Source: Pseudocercospora fijiensis CIRAD86 | Lineage: Eukaryota > Ascomycota > Dothideomycetes > Mycosphaerellales > Mycosphaerellaceae | Assembly (NCBI RefSeq): GCF_000340215.1 | Contig: NW_006921533.1 | Location: forward strand, 4,738,979-4,802,978 | Direction of reading: 5' to 3' | Length of the DNA stretch: 64,000 nt | In this document: positions 47,431-60,240 of the stretch, in pieces | Position numbering within the stretch: the first letter of the stretch is position 1 | How the letters are laid out: each line of letters starts with the position of its first letter | Position numbers and translations under genes: made by a program | The notes under the pieces: model-generated | What the model saw: only the letters and a program-made list of their open reading frames with translations | Told to the model about the DNA's origin: nothing | Database searches by the model: none

Positions 47431-47697
47431 AGGGTAATACTAATAATGTATTATAGGCCCCTATAGTGCGGATATAGCGGAATTAGCGAGTATCGGTCTA
47501 ATATGCTTAACTTAGTGTAATAGGCCGTATAGAAGGCCTTGCTTGATAATTAGTACGGTTGTTTCGATAGAATAGTATATATAGGTCCCGTTCTTCGGGC
47601 GCAATATAGTTAGATTAGTCTTATTTGTAGCTATACCGCTAAAAGCTTGAAATAAGGACTATCTAGCTGCTGCCCTTAAAGGGTAGATCGAATACTA

Positions 47698-47893
47698 TAT
47701 AAGAAGGGTATATTAGTAGGTAGATAGGGTAGTAGTAGGTATAGGTAGTATTCGATAAGGAGCTAGGAGGAGAGGGAGGAAGGTAGGCAAGTTAGCCTAT
47801 TACTAAGCGCTAAGCCCTGCCTAAGGTACTAAGACCCTAGCTTTACTTAGCCTAGTTACATACTAATCACGTATAGCCTCTTTAGCCCTAACA
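47698..47893 (-). repeat. Element B1 5' LTR
   Basis: TATAAGAAGG..CTAACA; followed by TATAT. On the minus strand the next bases are TAGTATTCGATC, a primer-binding site probably TGGTATTCGATC before RIP; B2 has the same. Confidence 0.9.
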
Positions 47894-48808
47894 TATATAG
47901 ACTCTAAAAAGTAAAGCTATATACGAGACTCCTTTATTAGTAGGGTAGGCTAAAGTTTAACGATCGATCTAGCTAATTGCTAGTAGCGACTACGCGCCTT
48001 TATTAACCTCTAGCTTTCGTAGATTCTCGCATACTCGAAATGTAACTAGTTAGTTCGAGCACCTAGTAGTAATCTATAGTAGTAAGGCTAGCGGGACTAA
48101 TAACACCCCTAGGGTAGTATTAGCTTTTCTCTAGAGATGCTCGGCAACTAGGAGCAAATCGCCTAGGCCTAGCGTAGCTTATATTAGCCTATAGTACTAT
48201 CGTTATAGATGCAGTATTACCTTTTATAGTAGTAGGCATATAAACGTAGCCCGTGCGTTCTTCTTTCTTCTAGATACTAAGCTTAGCGGCCTAAGGTCCC
48301 TATTCTTAGAGGCTATAGGCCTAGGTTGCTACGTCTATCTAAGGGCTAGGAAGGGAGAGGGATCCTCCCTTTCTTAGTGTCCTACGTAGCTAATACTAAT
48401 TAGGGCAGGAACAATCTTCTCTAGCGGAGTATCTTATTATTGTTGCTACCTAAGGGCGGTTACTAGAGACTAGGAAACTAACTAGAGGGAAGTAGTCCTA
48501 GAAGGGCGGGAGGTTAGGTTCGGCTAGCTTCCGAATACTACCCCCGGGGTGTTATTCGGAAGTTATTCCTCGTACAGTTCTTTCTAAGGAAAAACAAAAA
48601 GAGTAGAGCTATAGCAACATTAATCGAAGGTAAAAGAGCAAAACAACCGACAAAGTAAAAGTAAAAGAGGGTAATAACCGAGAGCATTAATATTAGTAGG
48701 AATAGGCAGTAAGGACTAAAGCTATAGGGCGGCACTACATTAACAGCGCGGAGAATAGTTAATAGAGGCAAGGAAAGCAACGTAGTAGAGGCAGGAAAGG
48801 ACATACGA
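47894..48808. other. Family-A spacer, part 2 (A2)
   Basis: Matches about 241-1159. No coding frame supported; an 88-codon open stretch at 48804-48538 is not conserved as coding in A1. Contains palindrome copies at 48097-48122 and 48533-48560. Confidence 0.5.
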
Positions 48809-51800
48809 TTATTTAGTCTCGGGGTCGTCTAGCTATAATTCTAGGCGGTCTTTATCGCTAGACTAGTTAGGTTCCTCGGAGTTAGAGTTAGATAGCTAGA
48901 AGTCTAGTTTACTATCGGAATTAACATCGGAAATGCTCTATATATAGTTAATCTATATATAACCCTCCCTTTGTTCTTAAGTTATTCCTAATAGCTTACT
49001 AAGACGAATCTAGGGATAGGTATAGTTCTTAGGTAGAACAGGATCTATAATAGCGGTAGGATCCTCCTCCCGATAGGCATCTAAGGACGGTAGAGGGTCT
49101 ATAGAGGCACTAACTTCCTCCTCGGTCGGTAGAGGGCGGGCAGGTTTGCGTAACTTAACGATCTTCTTTAGATTAGCCCGAGGGTAAGTATGCTTTAAGG
49201 TAGTACTATCTAGCTCCTAAAGAAGGTATACGGAACCCGAGTAAAGGACCTCCTTTACTCTATAAGGACCCTTCTACTTAAAGGCTAGCTTATAGGAGTA
49301 ACTATACTCTAGTTTAGACTAGTATAGGAGAACTATATCGCTAACCTTTAGAGGTTCCTAATTAATAGCATTATAGTTATTAAAATACTGCTTAGCCTCT
49401 TCCCGAAGGCGACGTTGTCGAGCAAGACCCTCTTAAGAAGTCGTAGTTATATCTTTAAGAGCCTTAGCCCGTAGGGCAAGAAGATCTACCCTAGTACGAA
49501 CAGACCCCTAATCGTAAACGCCGTACGTATAATAGGACAATTTAATAGGAAGAACGGCGTCCCTCCTAATTATAAGTTCCGCTAGTATAAGTCTAGTCGT
49601 ATCGATAATAGTAGTTCGGTCCGCCTAGAGAAGGGCTAGGACGCGGGTAGAGATAGGAACTAATCTGTCGCTACTATTAGTTATCTTAGATAGGGCATTA
49701 ATTAACGACCGATAGCCGCGCTTAATAATAGCATTCGACTAGGGATAGTATAGGGAGATGCGAACGTTCTTCGCCCTGTATAAAATAAGTAGCGCTTAAA
49801 CCTCCTTAGCTATATTATTCGTAGCGTTGTCTAAGATAACCTCGTAAGGTGTTCCCTAGCGGCAAAACAGATCCTTAAATAGGAAGGTAGCTATATTACG
49901 GGCATTAATAGCACTGCAACCCTTGTAGAAATAATAGGCCTCCGGCTATCGAGAAAGACCCTCTCGAATAATATATAGGCTATTATTGCGGCTAAGATAG
50001 ACCCTATCGCTATACTACCGCTCCCTAACTAACTAGGTAGTAGGGATACGCAACTCTCCTAGACGTCGGTAGCTGTTCCTAAAGTTGCACTTAGGACAGC
50101 TCTTATAGTAGCGGGAGACATTAGCCTATACGCCGTCCTACTAGTAGCGTCGACGAAGGATATCGAAGGTACCCTCCGCCGCCCGGTAGCCGAGCTTATC
50201 GTAAACTGCGTAAAGGATCTCTTGTCTTGCTATAGGGTTATTAATAATACGCTAGAGAGGCGTATTAACTATCGCCTATCGCTAAAGGATACGATCCTTA
50301 ACTAGGAATCGTCGAGAATAGCGGATAACCTAACGGTACTAACTCTTTAATAGACTAGGTGCTTTCTTCGTATAGGTTAGGAAGTAGGCGATATAATAGA
50401 AGTCGTCGGAGTAGACCCTATTAAGGATATTATTCCTATCTAATTTATCCGCCTTAGCTTTAGCCTAGTTATTACTATTAGTAGTAGGGTTTTTAGGCTA
50501 CTCGTTAGTTTTACTAGGTTAGTTACTAGGCTAGTTATCGGGCTAGTTATCGGGCTAGTCGTTAGTAGTAGACCTAGTAATCGCTAGTATAGCGTTAATA
50601 TAGAAGGCAGTAAAGAAGGTGCGGTTAATAACCGCGTCGACATCTTCTTCTTCTATTATTTCGGCAATGTCCTCTTCTATAGTAGGCCTCCTAGATTCTA
50701 GAAAGGCTATCCGGTCTAGTATGCTTCTTCCTAGGAACGTAGAAGACGTCGAAGTTAGGCAAATAGATCTAGGCAACCTGCCGAGCTGTCGTAGAGTTTA
50801 GTAGGTCGGACGCTATACGGTTAAGCTAATAGACTAGCGTCTAAGCATCGATTTCTAGACGAAAGAATATACTAAAGAGCTGTAGCCGGAACTTCTTTAG
50901 AGCCTTATAGACTCTAAGGCATTCTCGCTTGCCGGTATCGTATCGGGCCTCGATCGGTTTCTATAGTCCGGAGTCGTACCTAATAGGATAACGTAAGGAT
51001 AGCTCCTTACGGTTATACTATATTAGTATCTCGCTATAGCCTTCCCCGCTCGAGTCGATAGCAATAATTATTAAACCCGTACCCTCTAAGTAGTTAATAG
51101 ACGTAAGTGTAGGTACGCTAACGAGTGCCTTAGTTACCTTGTCCTTAGCCGCTTAGTATACGGGGGTCTATTCGAACTTAGCATCCTTCTTAAGCAAGGC
51201 GTATAAAGGCTTGTATACTAATACAAAGTTCTCGACCTAGATACGGAAGTAGGAGACTACTCTAAGCTAGGTTCGGACATCCTTTTAATAGGTAGGATCC
51301 GGCTAGAACACTATCTTTAGGACCCGTATATTATTAGGATAGCGGCCGTTTTTATCGGTTACAAACCCGATAATGTTTATTCGTTTGTATAGGAGCTAAA
51401 GCTTTTCCCTATATACTATTAAGTTAGCCTGCTCTAAGTCGTAGAGGATACTATCGAGGTTCTAGATATATTTAAGAAAGAACCTCCGAATACTAGGCTC
51501 TACTTCTTCGTTGTTATACCTGGTTTTAGGGCCTTTAATGCCGATATCGTCGAGGAAAGGCATCGCAGTATAAGAAATATAAGCCGCGAGGACTTAGTTT
51601 ATAATACGTACGAACTAGGCTACTAAGTTAGTCGCCCCTTAGGGAAGGGTAGTTTGTCGGTATAGTCTAAGAGGCGTTTCGAAACTAGTTAGGTCTCTAC
51701 TATTAGGGTAGAGAGGTATCTAGTCGTAGCCTGAGAACATATTAACTAGTAAGGCTACTATATAGTTAGCAAAGGCTTCTAAGAACCTATTAGTCTCTAG

Positions 51801-53166
51801 AGGAAGATTAGTATCTCTAATCGTAACTATATTAAACTTCTAGGCAGCGTTAATTAGCCGATACTTCTTTAGTTCCCTAGGAGCTGTCTTCTTCTAAACT
51901 AGGAAGTATAGATTGCGATACGAGGTATAGGAAGGCTCTAAGGTACTAGCCTTTATACGCTGCCGTATTATGTCCTTAACTATATCTCTTAGGCTTAGGT
52001 TTAGCTTAAACCCTAGGTAAGCCTAAGGCTTATACTCGATCGTTCGGATCCTCTATAGAGGGGCAACCTCCGGGTTAATCCTACCTAGATACGTAAAGTT
52101 ATATACTAATACGGCTTCGCGGTTATATAGAAGCTCGTATAGCAAATCCCGTTTAAGATCCGAAAGCTCGATGCTAGGTTTAATATTCGCTAGTCTCTCC
52201 GGCGTTAGCCTCGATCCCCTAGGAATAGTAGAGAACTTTTTAGTAATATACCTCTAGTCGTATAGACTATTCCTAGGTATTAATATCGCTTCGCGGTTAA
52301 GGCACTTTTATCGCTAGTTAGGATTTCCGCTAGGATTAGACCTATCGGTTATATATACGCTACCCTTTACGGGCTTAATCTTATTAGCTACCCTCTTATA
52401 TAGGGTATATATACTAACCGCTCGTAATACCCGAGCCCTCTCTCTTTAACGTTAGGCCCGGAGATTAGCGTAATAGAACAGCGCGTAAACTTTATTAGAA
52501 GTCTCCTTAAGTCGGTAGGTATATAGCTAGTAATCCTAATTTATAATTCCGGCGAAAACGTTAGATTCCTAATAACACCCCTAGGGTAGCATTCGATCGG
52601 CGCTCTAATTAGTTAGTTCGGATTCGGGCTCGGGTAGATCCGCTTCCGGCGGCGATAATTGCGATAGCATTATTACCGAGATTCGTATACTAGGTTGTCG
52701 TTACCGTATTGTTATACTCGCTATCGCCTCGAGCATTCGTCTCCTTAGTATAGAGCCTAGAAACTTGCCTTAACGTACGGAGCGGCGTACCTCTAGATAT
52801 AACCTATTTAAGCTATACTAACTTATAGCGTAGATTGCCGGTCTTATAACCGCGCTATAGCGTTTCCTAAAGAGCGTTTAGAAGCAGTAAGGATATCCTC
52901 GTAGGACTTGTAGCTAGTGTTTCCGATATAACTAGTAAATACGACTCGGTTACCCTTCTAGTTAGCGATAGTTCCTTCCTAGGAGCTATCGTCGCAGTTG
53001 CGCTAGATACCCCGGGTTATACGAGACTATAGGCGACCTAGAATAATTAGCGTATTCGGGTTAGCGGCAATCTAGAAGGTAAAGGAAAAGCATATACCGA
53101 AAGCGTCTACTATAATATTATAGTAGGCACCTACTAGCGCAACCTCCCTATTTACTCCCTATATAC
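48809..53166 (-). pseudogene. Family-A pol (A2)
   Basis: Same frame as A1 without the D insertion, so it shows the whole integrase C terminus (KKIVKLRKPARPLPTEEEVS.., stop 48811-48809). RT active site FLDD intact at 51557-51546. Integrase zinc region near 50100 and catalytic segments near 49750-49850 parallel A1. The linker at 50776-50555 repeats the A1 VNRTFFTAFYINA-type segment. The 5' part is cut at 53166 by B2. Confidence 0.85.
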
Positions 53167-53355
53167 TGTAAGAAGGGTTATATTAGTAGGTAGATAGGGT
53201 AGTAGTAGGTATAAGTAGTATTCGATAGAGAACTAGGAGGAGAAGGAGGAAGGCAGGCTAGTTAGCCTAACGCTAAGCGCTAAGCCCTGCCTAAGGCACT
53301 AAGACCCTAGCTTTACTCGGGCTAGTTATATACCAATTACGTATAGCCTCTAATA
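53167..53355 (-). repeat. Element B2 3' LTR
   Basis: TGTAAGAAGG..CTAATA; 7 bp shorter than B1 because the TTTAGCC near the end is missing. Confidence 0.9.
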
Positions 53356-54545
53356 TACGCTTCCCTTCTAAAGGCCGCGCCCTCGTAGCCTGTCTATGTT
53401 CTACGACCTCTATTGCCGCTAACTTAGTAAGTCTAATAAGCTGCTTAGCCCGCGCTAAATTGAATACTCGAATACCTAATTATATAACTATGTCAAACCT
53501 TACCTCTAATATAATACAATGTCCAACTCTAACTACGCTATCCTTATATATAATAAAGTAAAGGGGTATAAGGCTACAAGAATTAAGGACTATCGACTAA
53601 TTACAATACGAGCGTACCTTCCCTACTATAATAGGTAGGTATACGGGGTATTGTAGCACTGCCTCCGCTCTAAGTAATATCGTACCGAGTTCTTTACGTC
53701 TACTCTTAAAAGACCTAGTAATGTCCGCTTCCGAGGGTTGTCCGCTTCCGAGGGTTTGTTCTCGTTGTTACGAGGGCTATTATTTACTTTTTAGAAAAAA
53801 ACACAGCTTGTCTAGTTTCTATAGGTAAAGGCTATTATAAGTGCAGTAGTTAAGGTTCGCCTCGCTTAAAGGGTTAGAAAGATCGAGGAGTAACCTATTG
53901 TCCGCAAGATCGACCCCGGCTAGCTTAGCTCTATAGTTTTTGCCCTTAGTTAGTTAGTCTATTAGTCTACTTAATCTTTTAAGCGGCTTAAAGTTTTGAC
54001 TTAGCCTTAAAGTTTTGATTAAAGTTTTAACTAAAGGTGCCTTAGGCTCGTAGTACAGGTAAGGTTGTGTCTGTAGGCGTAGCGATAATAGCAAGTAATG
54101 TTAATAATAGCGGCGCTAGTCGTCTTAGCGCTAACTTTACCTTCTTCCAATTTCCTTCTTTAACTAATAACAACTCGGCAACACCGTTACTAATATAGCG
54201 GTGTCCTTCCTTTCTTAAATAGCAATACACTCCGTAATACTGTTACTAATATAGGCGTGCCGGCCGCCGGCACACTGCTAGCTCGTAGCGCGACAATATT
54301 ACCTTTATTACCGTTATTTACGCGCGCGCGCGCATCGCCCTTGTCGATCGCTTAGGCCTTAGAGCCTCGATAGAATAAAGGAATAAGAGAGGGCGCTAAG
54401 AGAAGGGTCTTATAGGGTGCGCTAGTAAAGAGGTAGATTCTATAGTAGTATAGTCTTATTGTCCTTTGTTGCTAACAATTACTTGCCTCTAATTAGTTAG
54501 CTAATAGTACCCCGGGGGTAGCATTAATCCTAGGCCCTAATAGTA
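53356..54545. other. B2 3' noncoding region
   Basis: Counterpart of 40967-42180, with internal deletions and a small tandem duplication (CCGCTTCCGAGGGTTGT twice near 53728-53755). A CG dinucleotide run at about 54320-54335 and the palindrome at 54502-54527. An open 62-codon stretch at 54230-54042 has no homologue in B1 and is not called. Confidence 0.5.
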
Positions 54546-57500
54546 ATATTATAAGCTTTTAGCCTTCTTCTTGTTCTTTACGCTAGTCTAATACTTATCT
54601 AACAACTCGGTTATATCTTTAAAGGAACCTTTAGCTTCCTATAAGTCCTATTTAGGTAAATAGCCTTACTATCTTAATAGGTACTCCTTCTTGCCTTACC
54701 TAGTCCGGTGCTTTAGAATACGTTCTATAGACTATAGCTCTTCACTATCCGCTAGTATGTCTTCGTGTTTAGTAGGGGCTTTATCCCCTTCGCGTAGGTA
54801 GTACGGCTTAAGGAGGGATACATAGAAGGTATTATAGATAGTATAATAAGGTAGAAGCTACAACTAGTAAGCCTATATACCCTTAGCTTCTCGAATGCGG
54901 AATAGGCTAATGTATCTTAGTGCGAGCTTAGGCCTTGTTTTACTATTAGGCGATAGGTGTTTGCGGATGCGGAGGTTCTTAGTGCTAAGTATAACTATGT
55001 CGCCTTGTTTAAAGGTTATTAGTATATAACGCTTATCGTAGTAGGCCTTTTAGTATTCTTGAGCCTTTGTTAACTTCTTAGCTATCTTAGTATAGATTTC
55101 TCGCATCTTCTAGACACGTTCTATTGCCGCTAGTGTCTCTAGTACTTGACGCGCTTCCCTTTCCTTACGCTCGGCCTCGAGCGAGGTAAATGGATCTTGT
55201 AGCAACGCGGCGTTTTAACCTATTATAGCTATATATAGTAAAACCTTAGTTAATAAGTGTACACTGTTGTTATATACGAATTCTATAGGCTATAGGAGGT
55301 TAACCCAATCCTTAGGATTCTCGTTAATGTAACTACGTAGGTACTGCTATAGGATAGCATTCTATCTCTCTATTTAACCGTTAGTCTATAGATAGAAGGC
55401 TGTTAATAGCCGATGCTTTAGTCTTAGCTATAGGCATATTTCGCTCTAATAGTGCGATATAAATATCGAGCCCCTATCGGAGACTATCCCCTTAGGGGTT
55501 CCCTAATAGGTATAGAAGATGTTAGTCTATAGCGCCTCTACTATATTAATAGCAGTCTAATCCTTGCGAGCAGGAATATAGCGAGCACCCTTAGTAAATC
55601 GGTCTACAATAACTAGTATAGCGTCGAAGACGTCTTTGCTTCCTCTTCGCTTAGTAGGGGGAAGACCTATAATAAAGTCTATTATAAGCTCTACAAAAGG
55701 CTTCCTTAGAACAGGGAGTAAAGACAACTCGCCGAATAGTAAGTGCTTTAGTGCTTTGACTCGTTAGCATACGGTATACGTATCTACGTAGTCCTTTATA
55801 TCCCGCTTACTATTTAGCTAGTAGTATATACGCGATAGTAGCTCGTGCGACCTCTCTATACTATAGTAACCGGCAAGCTTACTATTATAGTGTCGCTTAA
55901 GAAGTTCTTGTCGGATCGAATGTTTAGCGGGGATATAGTATCTGCCCTTGAACTTTAAATGACCTTTATTATCGATCGACTAATTGTTACTCTTACTAGA
56001 TCGAGTCTTTCGCCTACTTACAAGCCTATCGATACGTTTAGTAGCAAAGGCGTCCCTCTGCTAAGTACGTAATAGCTCGTCTATAAACGATTAACTATCC
56101 CTATTTGCAAGGTTATTTAATAGTACCCTCGCTATTAAACGAGGTACGCATTATATACATTTAATAGCACTAGCAGCCGGATTAACTGCATTAGTGCTTT
56201 AATCGCTATTACTATATATAGCGATATCGACTAGGGAGTTATTATAACTTCTCCTATCTGTGTCCTTAGCCCTTGCCTTAATACGTACTGTTAATATAGC
56301 AAGAGCATTAATATACTTTAAGCCGTCGCGGAGTCCGGTAAGCCGCTTATCCTACGCGTACTTATTAATAATACGGGCTATAGCAATCTTATGCTATAGG
56401 GTTAGAAACAAAGAATTAATAGATTGCTAAGTCTCGCTATTGTAATCAGGTCGCCTCGATAGGCTATTAGTAGGGTTGCTTACGCCTAGCCGATGTAATA
56501 TATTAAAATCGAACCTAGCGAGGTAGACGGCCTATCTAGCCTGTCGACCTATAACCCTAGTAACCTTCGTAATTCTACGGAGGTTGTTATAGTCCGTGTA
56601 GCCCTAAATGGTATGCTATATACTATCGAGATAGTGCCTTTAATACTTAAAGGCCTCGACAATAGCTAGGAGCTCTTACTCGTATATCTCGTAGCGACGT
56701 TTAGCGTTAATTATCTTTCTCGAGAAGAAGGCAATTAGGTGCTAATAGTAGTCCTTGTCCGATTGTTGTAATATAATAGCTAATATAGCAAACTGTAAGG
56801 CGTTAGTCTTAATACGGGTCTGCCTATTTAGTACGAAATAGTGCAATAAGGGGACTTTAGTAAAGCGCTGCTTTAAACCGTTAAAAGCGGCTTGTGCTCT
56901 GTTAGTCTATCTAAACTCTCTAGTTAGGTTAGCCTTAGTTTTAGTAAGCTTAGTTAGGGGCATTATATGCCGTAAATAGCTCTTAATAAAGCGACGATAG
57001 AAATTAGCGAAGCCGAGGAACGACTGCAGCTCCTTAATTAACATAGGAACAGGCTATTTAGTAATGGTTTTAATCCGATTAGGATTAGCCTTAACACCCT
57101 TAGTTGATATAAGGAAGCTAAGGAATAACACCTCTTTAGTAGCAAAGGTGCATTTAGAAGGCTTGCAATATAAGCTATAGGTTCTTAGACGATCGAGCAC
57201 CTTACGGACTATAGCCTAGTACTCCGCAATATCGGGTAAGTATATATAAACTAGGATGTTATCTAGGTAAACTATATAGAGGTGATCTAATAGGCCTAAT
57301 AGGGCCCGATTAATATAGGACTAGAATGTAGTAGGGGCATTAGCTAGCCCAAATGGCATAACTAAGTACTTAAAATAGCTATAACGAGTGCGAAAGGCTG
57401 TCTTCTATTTATCGCCCTTACGGATGCGGATGCGGTAGTATGCATCCTTAATGTCTAATATAGTATAGTAGTAGGCACTAGAAAGGCGATCGAGAGTCTT

Positions 57501-58560
57501 ATTAATAAGCGGAAGTAGACAGCGGTCTTTAATAGTAACAGTATTGAGTTTACGGTAATTAATACATAGGCGTAGGCTACTATCCTTCTTTAGTACAAAT
57601 AGGATAGGGGCGCTAGTAGGGCTGTTACTATACCGTATCCGGCTATTAGCTAGGTTTTCCTCTAGATACTTACGTAACATAGCAAGCTCTCGTTTACTAA
57701 GGTTGTAGAGGGGCCTAAAAGGAACCTCTTTGCCCTCTATAATATTAATCTTATAATCCGTCTCTTTAAATATAGGCAATGTCGATGCTAAGTAGTATTT
57801 AAACACATCGATATAGGTCTCTCGAATAGGCTCTAGTATACGAGAGAGCTGATTAGGGTCTATGCTATTAGAGGGTACAGGTTTATCGTTATCTCTACTA
57901 AGAAGATTAGCTGTCGGATTAGCTAAGGCAGGTGTTAGGTTGCTAATAAATAGGACCCTAATATTATTAGGACACTCGCTAATGTCGATGTGTTTAATGT
58001 CCTCTTTTCTAGCGATTCTAAATCGCTATTGTTAACTGCCTAAGTCTATAACTATAGCATAGTACTTAAGAATAGGGTTACTAATAACAATGTCGGATAG
58101 GAGGCTGTTTATGTCTACCGCGTAGGCAGTAAAGTTTAGTAGGCGTTTATTTCCGAGGTCGTCTTTTAGAACTATAGGAACATAGTAGGCTCTATAGGGT
58201 AAGTGCCGAGCGTTATTAAACTAAGCAAGGGTTAGCAGGTTAGTCCTCGGCAGTTATCGAAGGTCTAATTGCTTAGCTAGGCGATAGCTAATAAGGGCGC
58301 TAACTAAATTTCCGGGGTCTAGTATAACCTTTGCCTTATAGTTAGTATCGCGTCTAGATATAAGACAGGTATATGTAATAGCTAGTACAATGTCGATAGT
58401 CTTACGCCGTATAAGGCTAATAGTTAGTGCGGCGCTTACTCTTTTTTCGAAGGTTAGCCTATAGGGGTAGCGTTAGCTACTAAGAGGTGCTTTCGGTGCT
58501 TAGCGGTAGCACGGTCGACTCGGGCCTAGTCTCGAGGTCTATTATATTAGCCTAGTAAAT
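54546..58560 (-). pseudogene. B2 pol
   Basis: Same domains as B1. RT open stretch 57806-57405 ([38 protein letters not shown]); active site YLDN at 57269-57258. Chromodomain near 54750-54570. It shares the YLDN change with B1 but differs at many other RIP sites. Confidence 0.9.
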
Positions 58561-59794
58561 AAGTAGTGCTATTATAGTTGAAGCACTTTAACCCGGTTAG
58601 GAGATTGTTACTATATCTACTTAGATTAGCGCTAGAATTAGAGGAACGATTAGGGGTATATAGAAATAAGCCCCTTCCTTACCCTCTTCCTCGCTAGGGG
58701 TTTCTACCGCGGTATCGGCCCCTGCCTCTTCTACGTTAGTAGTCGTTACTGTTTCTATTGTTAGTAGTATTCGTTTAGGGAGTACTTCCTCCTTAGTTTC
58801 TACCGCGGCTACGGTTAGTAGATAGTCGTATCTTAGATTCTAACCGTTGCTATAGCTATACTATACGCTCTATAGTTTCTACTTCGATTATGAATTGAAT
58901 TCGCGTAAGATTAGCCTGTTCGAATATACGGCGGCGGTCTAATTTAAGGATAAGCTCCTACCTCAATTTAGGGCGTATTTCGGAGATCTATATAGAGTCG
59001 GTCTTAGCCGGGAGGTCGTCTTCGAGGGTCTTTAAATAGGCTTTAAATAAGCGAGCCGATTAATTAGTTTTTTGTTTAGCTCGAAGGTACTAATCCTAAG
59101 TATATTGTTGCCTTAGTATAGGGTTTCTAAGGGTGTTTAGTATAACGGTCTTGTAGTCTTGCTATTAAATAGCGGTCTAGTCGTAAAGGGAATTAAAATA
59201 GTCATCCTATATACGCTTAGGGTCGCTATTAATGTACTGCATAGCGTGTACGACTAAGGAATAGTCGTCTAGTAGCGCTCTTAGTACGTTGCGCTAGTTA
59301 AGCTTACAGTTACGAATATAGTCGTTGTACTGCTTTCGGCTAGAGCTATTAAATACGGTGTAGTCCTTAAGTTTAGCATCCTTCTTCTAGACTAGGACTA
59401 ATAGTAAGGAAGGCCCTACTATCGGCTTAGTATTAGTTGTTAGGGCCTCCTAAAGGCGGCGAATTTCGAGGAGGTTGTCCTTTAGCTATTGTTCTTAACG
59501 TAGAGCAGCGAGCCTGTTTTAGGTAGCTTCTTAAAGTCTCGCTACTGGCTAAGGGCTAAAGGCTAGTTAGCTATATCGTCGATTAATAATGTTGTTAAGA
59601 ATATCGTTAATAGGCAACTCTAGGTCGTTACCTAGAATTATAGGTTCTTCGGCAGGCCTAGTAGCAGGCTCTTTAGTAGGTACTTTAGCAGGCACTTTAG
59701 CAGGTACTGTGCTACTAGCATTGTCGTTGCTAGCGCTGCTAGCGGCAGCACGGTTGTTGTTTCGTAATAAACCGGCTATTATAAGGGGCGACAC
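58561..59794 (-). pseudogene. B2 gag
   Basis: Begins at 59794 (a GTG now stands at the start; SPLIIAGLLRNNNRAAASS), with the VPAKVPAKVPTKEPATRP repeat and LELPINDILNNIINRR. Zinc knuckle near 58575-58600. The Arg/Asn-rich run at 58620-58830 matches B1. Confidence 0.8.
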
Positions 59795-60051
59795 TAATAA
59801 TATATTGTTAGCCCCTAAGATACGGATATAGCGGAATTAGTAGGTATCGGCTTAGTATGCTTAACTTAGTGTAATAGGCCGTATAGAAGGCCTTGCTTAA
59901 TAATTGGTACGGTTGTTTCGATAGAATAGTACGTATAGGTCCCGTTCTTCGGGCGTAATATAGTTAGATTAGTCTTGTTCGTAGTTATATTACTAAAAGC
60001 TTGAAATAAGGACTATCTAGCTACTGCCCTTAAAGGGTGGATCGAATACTA

Positions 60052-60240
60052 TATAAGAAGGGTTATATTAGTAGGTAGATAGGGTAGTAGTAGGTACAAG
60101 TAGTATTCGATAGAGAACTAGGAGGAGAAGGAGGAAGGCAGGCTAGTTAGCCTAACGCCAAGCGCCAAGCCCTGCCTAAGGCACTAAGACCCTAGCTTCA
60201 CTCGGGCTAGTTACATGCCAATTACGTATAGCCTCTAATA
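60052..60240 (-). repeat. Element B2 5' LTR
   Basis: TATAAGAAGG..CTAATA, then TATAC. Confidence 0.9.

Larger units (their letters stand above)
40771..47893 (-). mobile_element. Element B1: complete chromodomain Ty3/gypsy retrotransposon
   Basis: 196-bp LTRs (40771-40966, 47698-47893), target duplication TATAT (40766-40770, 47894-47898). On the minus strand: gag, protease, RT, RNase H, integrase, chromodomain. Its sister B2 lies at 53167-60240 and the two are similar throughout, so each is the other's best aligned partner for counting RIP changes. Confidence 0.93.
53167..60240 (-). mobile_element. Element B2: second copy of chromodomain gypsy
   Basis: 189-bp LTRs (53167-53355, 60052-60240) and target duplication TATAC (53162-53166, 60241-60245). 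Gene order as in B1. Inserted between the protease and gag regions of unit A2; the empty site is visible in A1 near 29265. Confidence 0.93.

Noticed and set aside
59589..59831. Plus-strand 80-codon stretch
   Set aside because: Antisense to the B2 gag N terminus.
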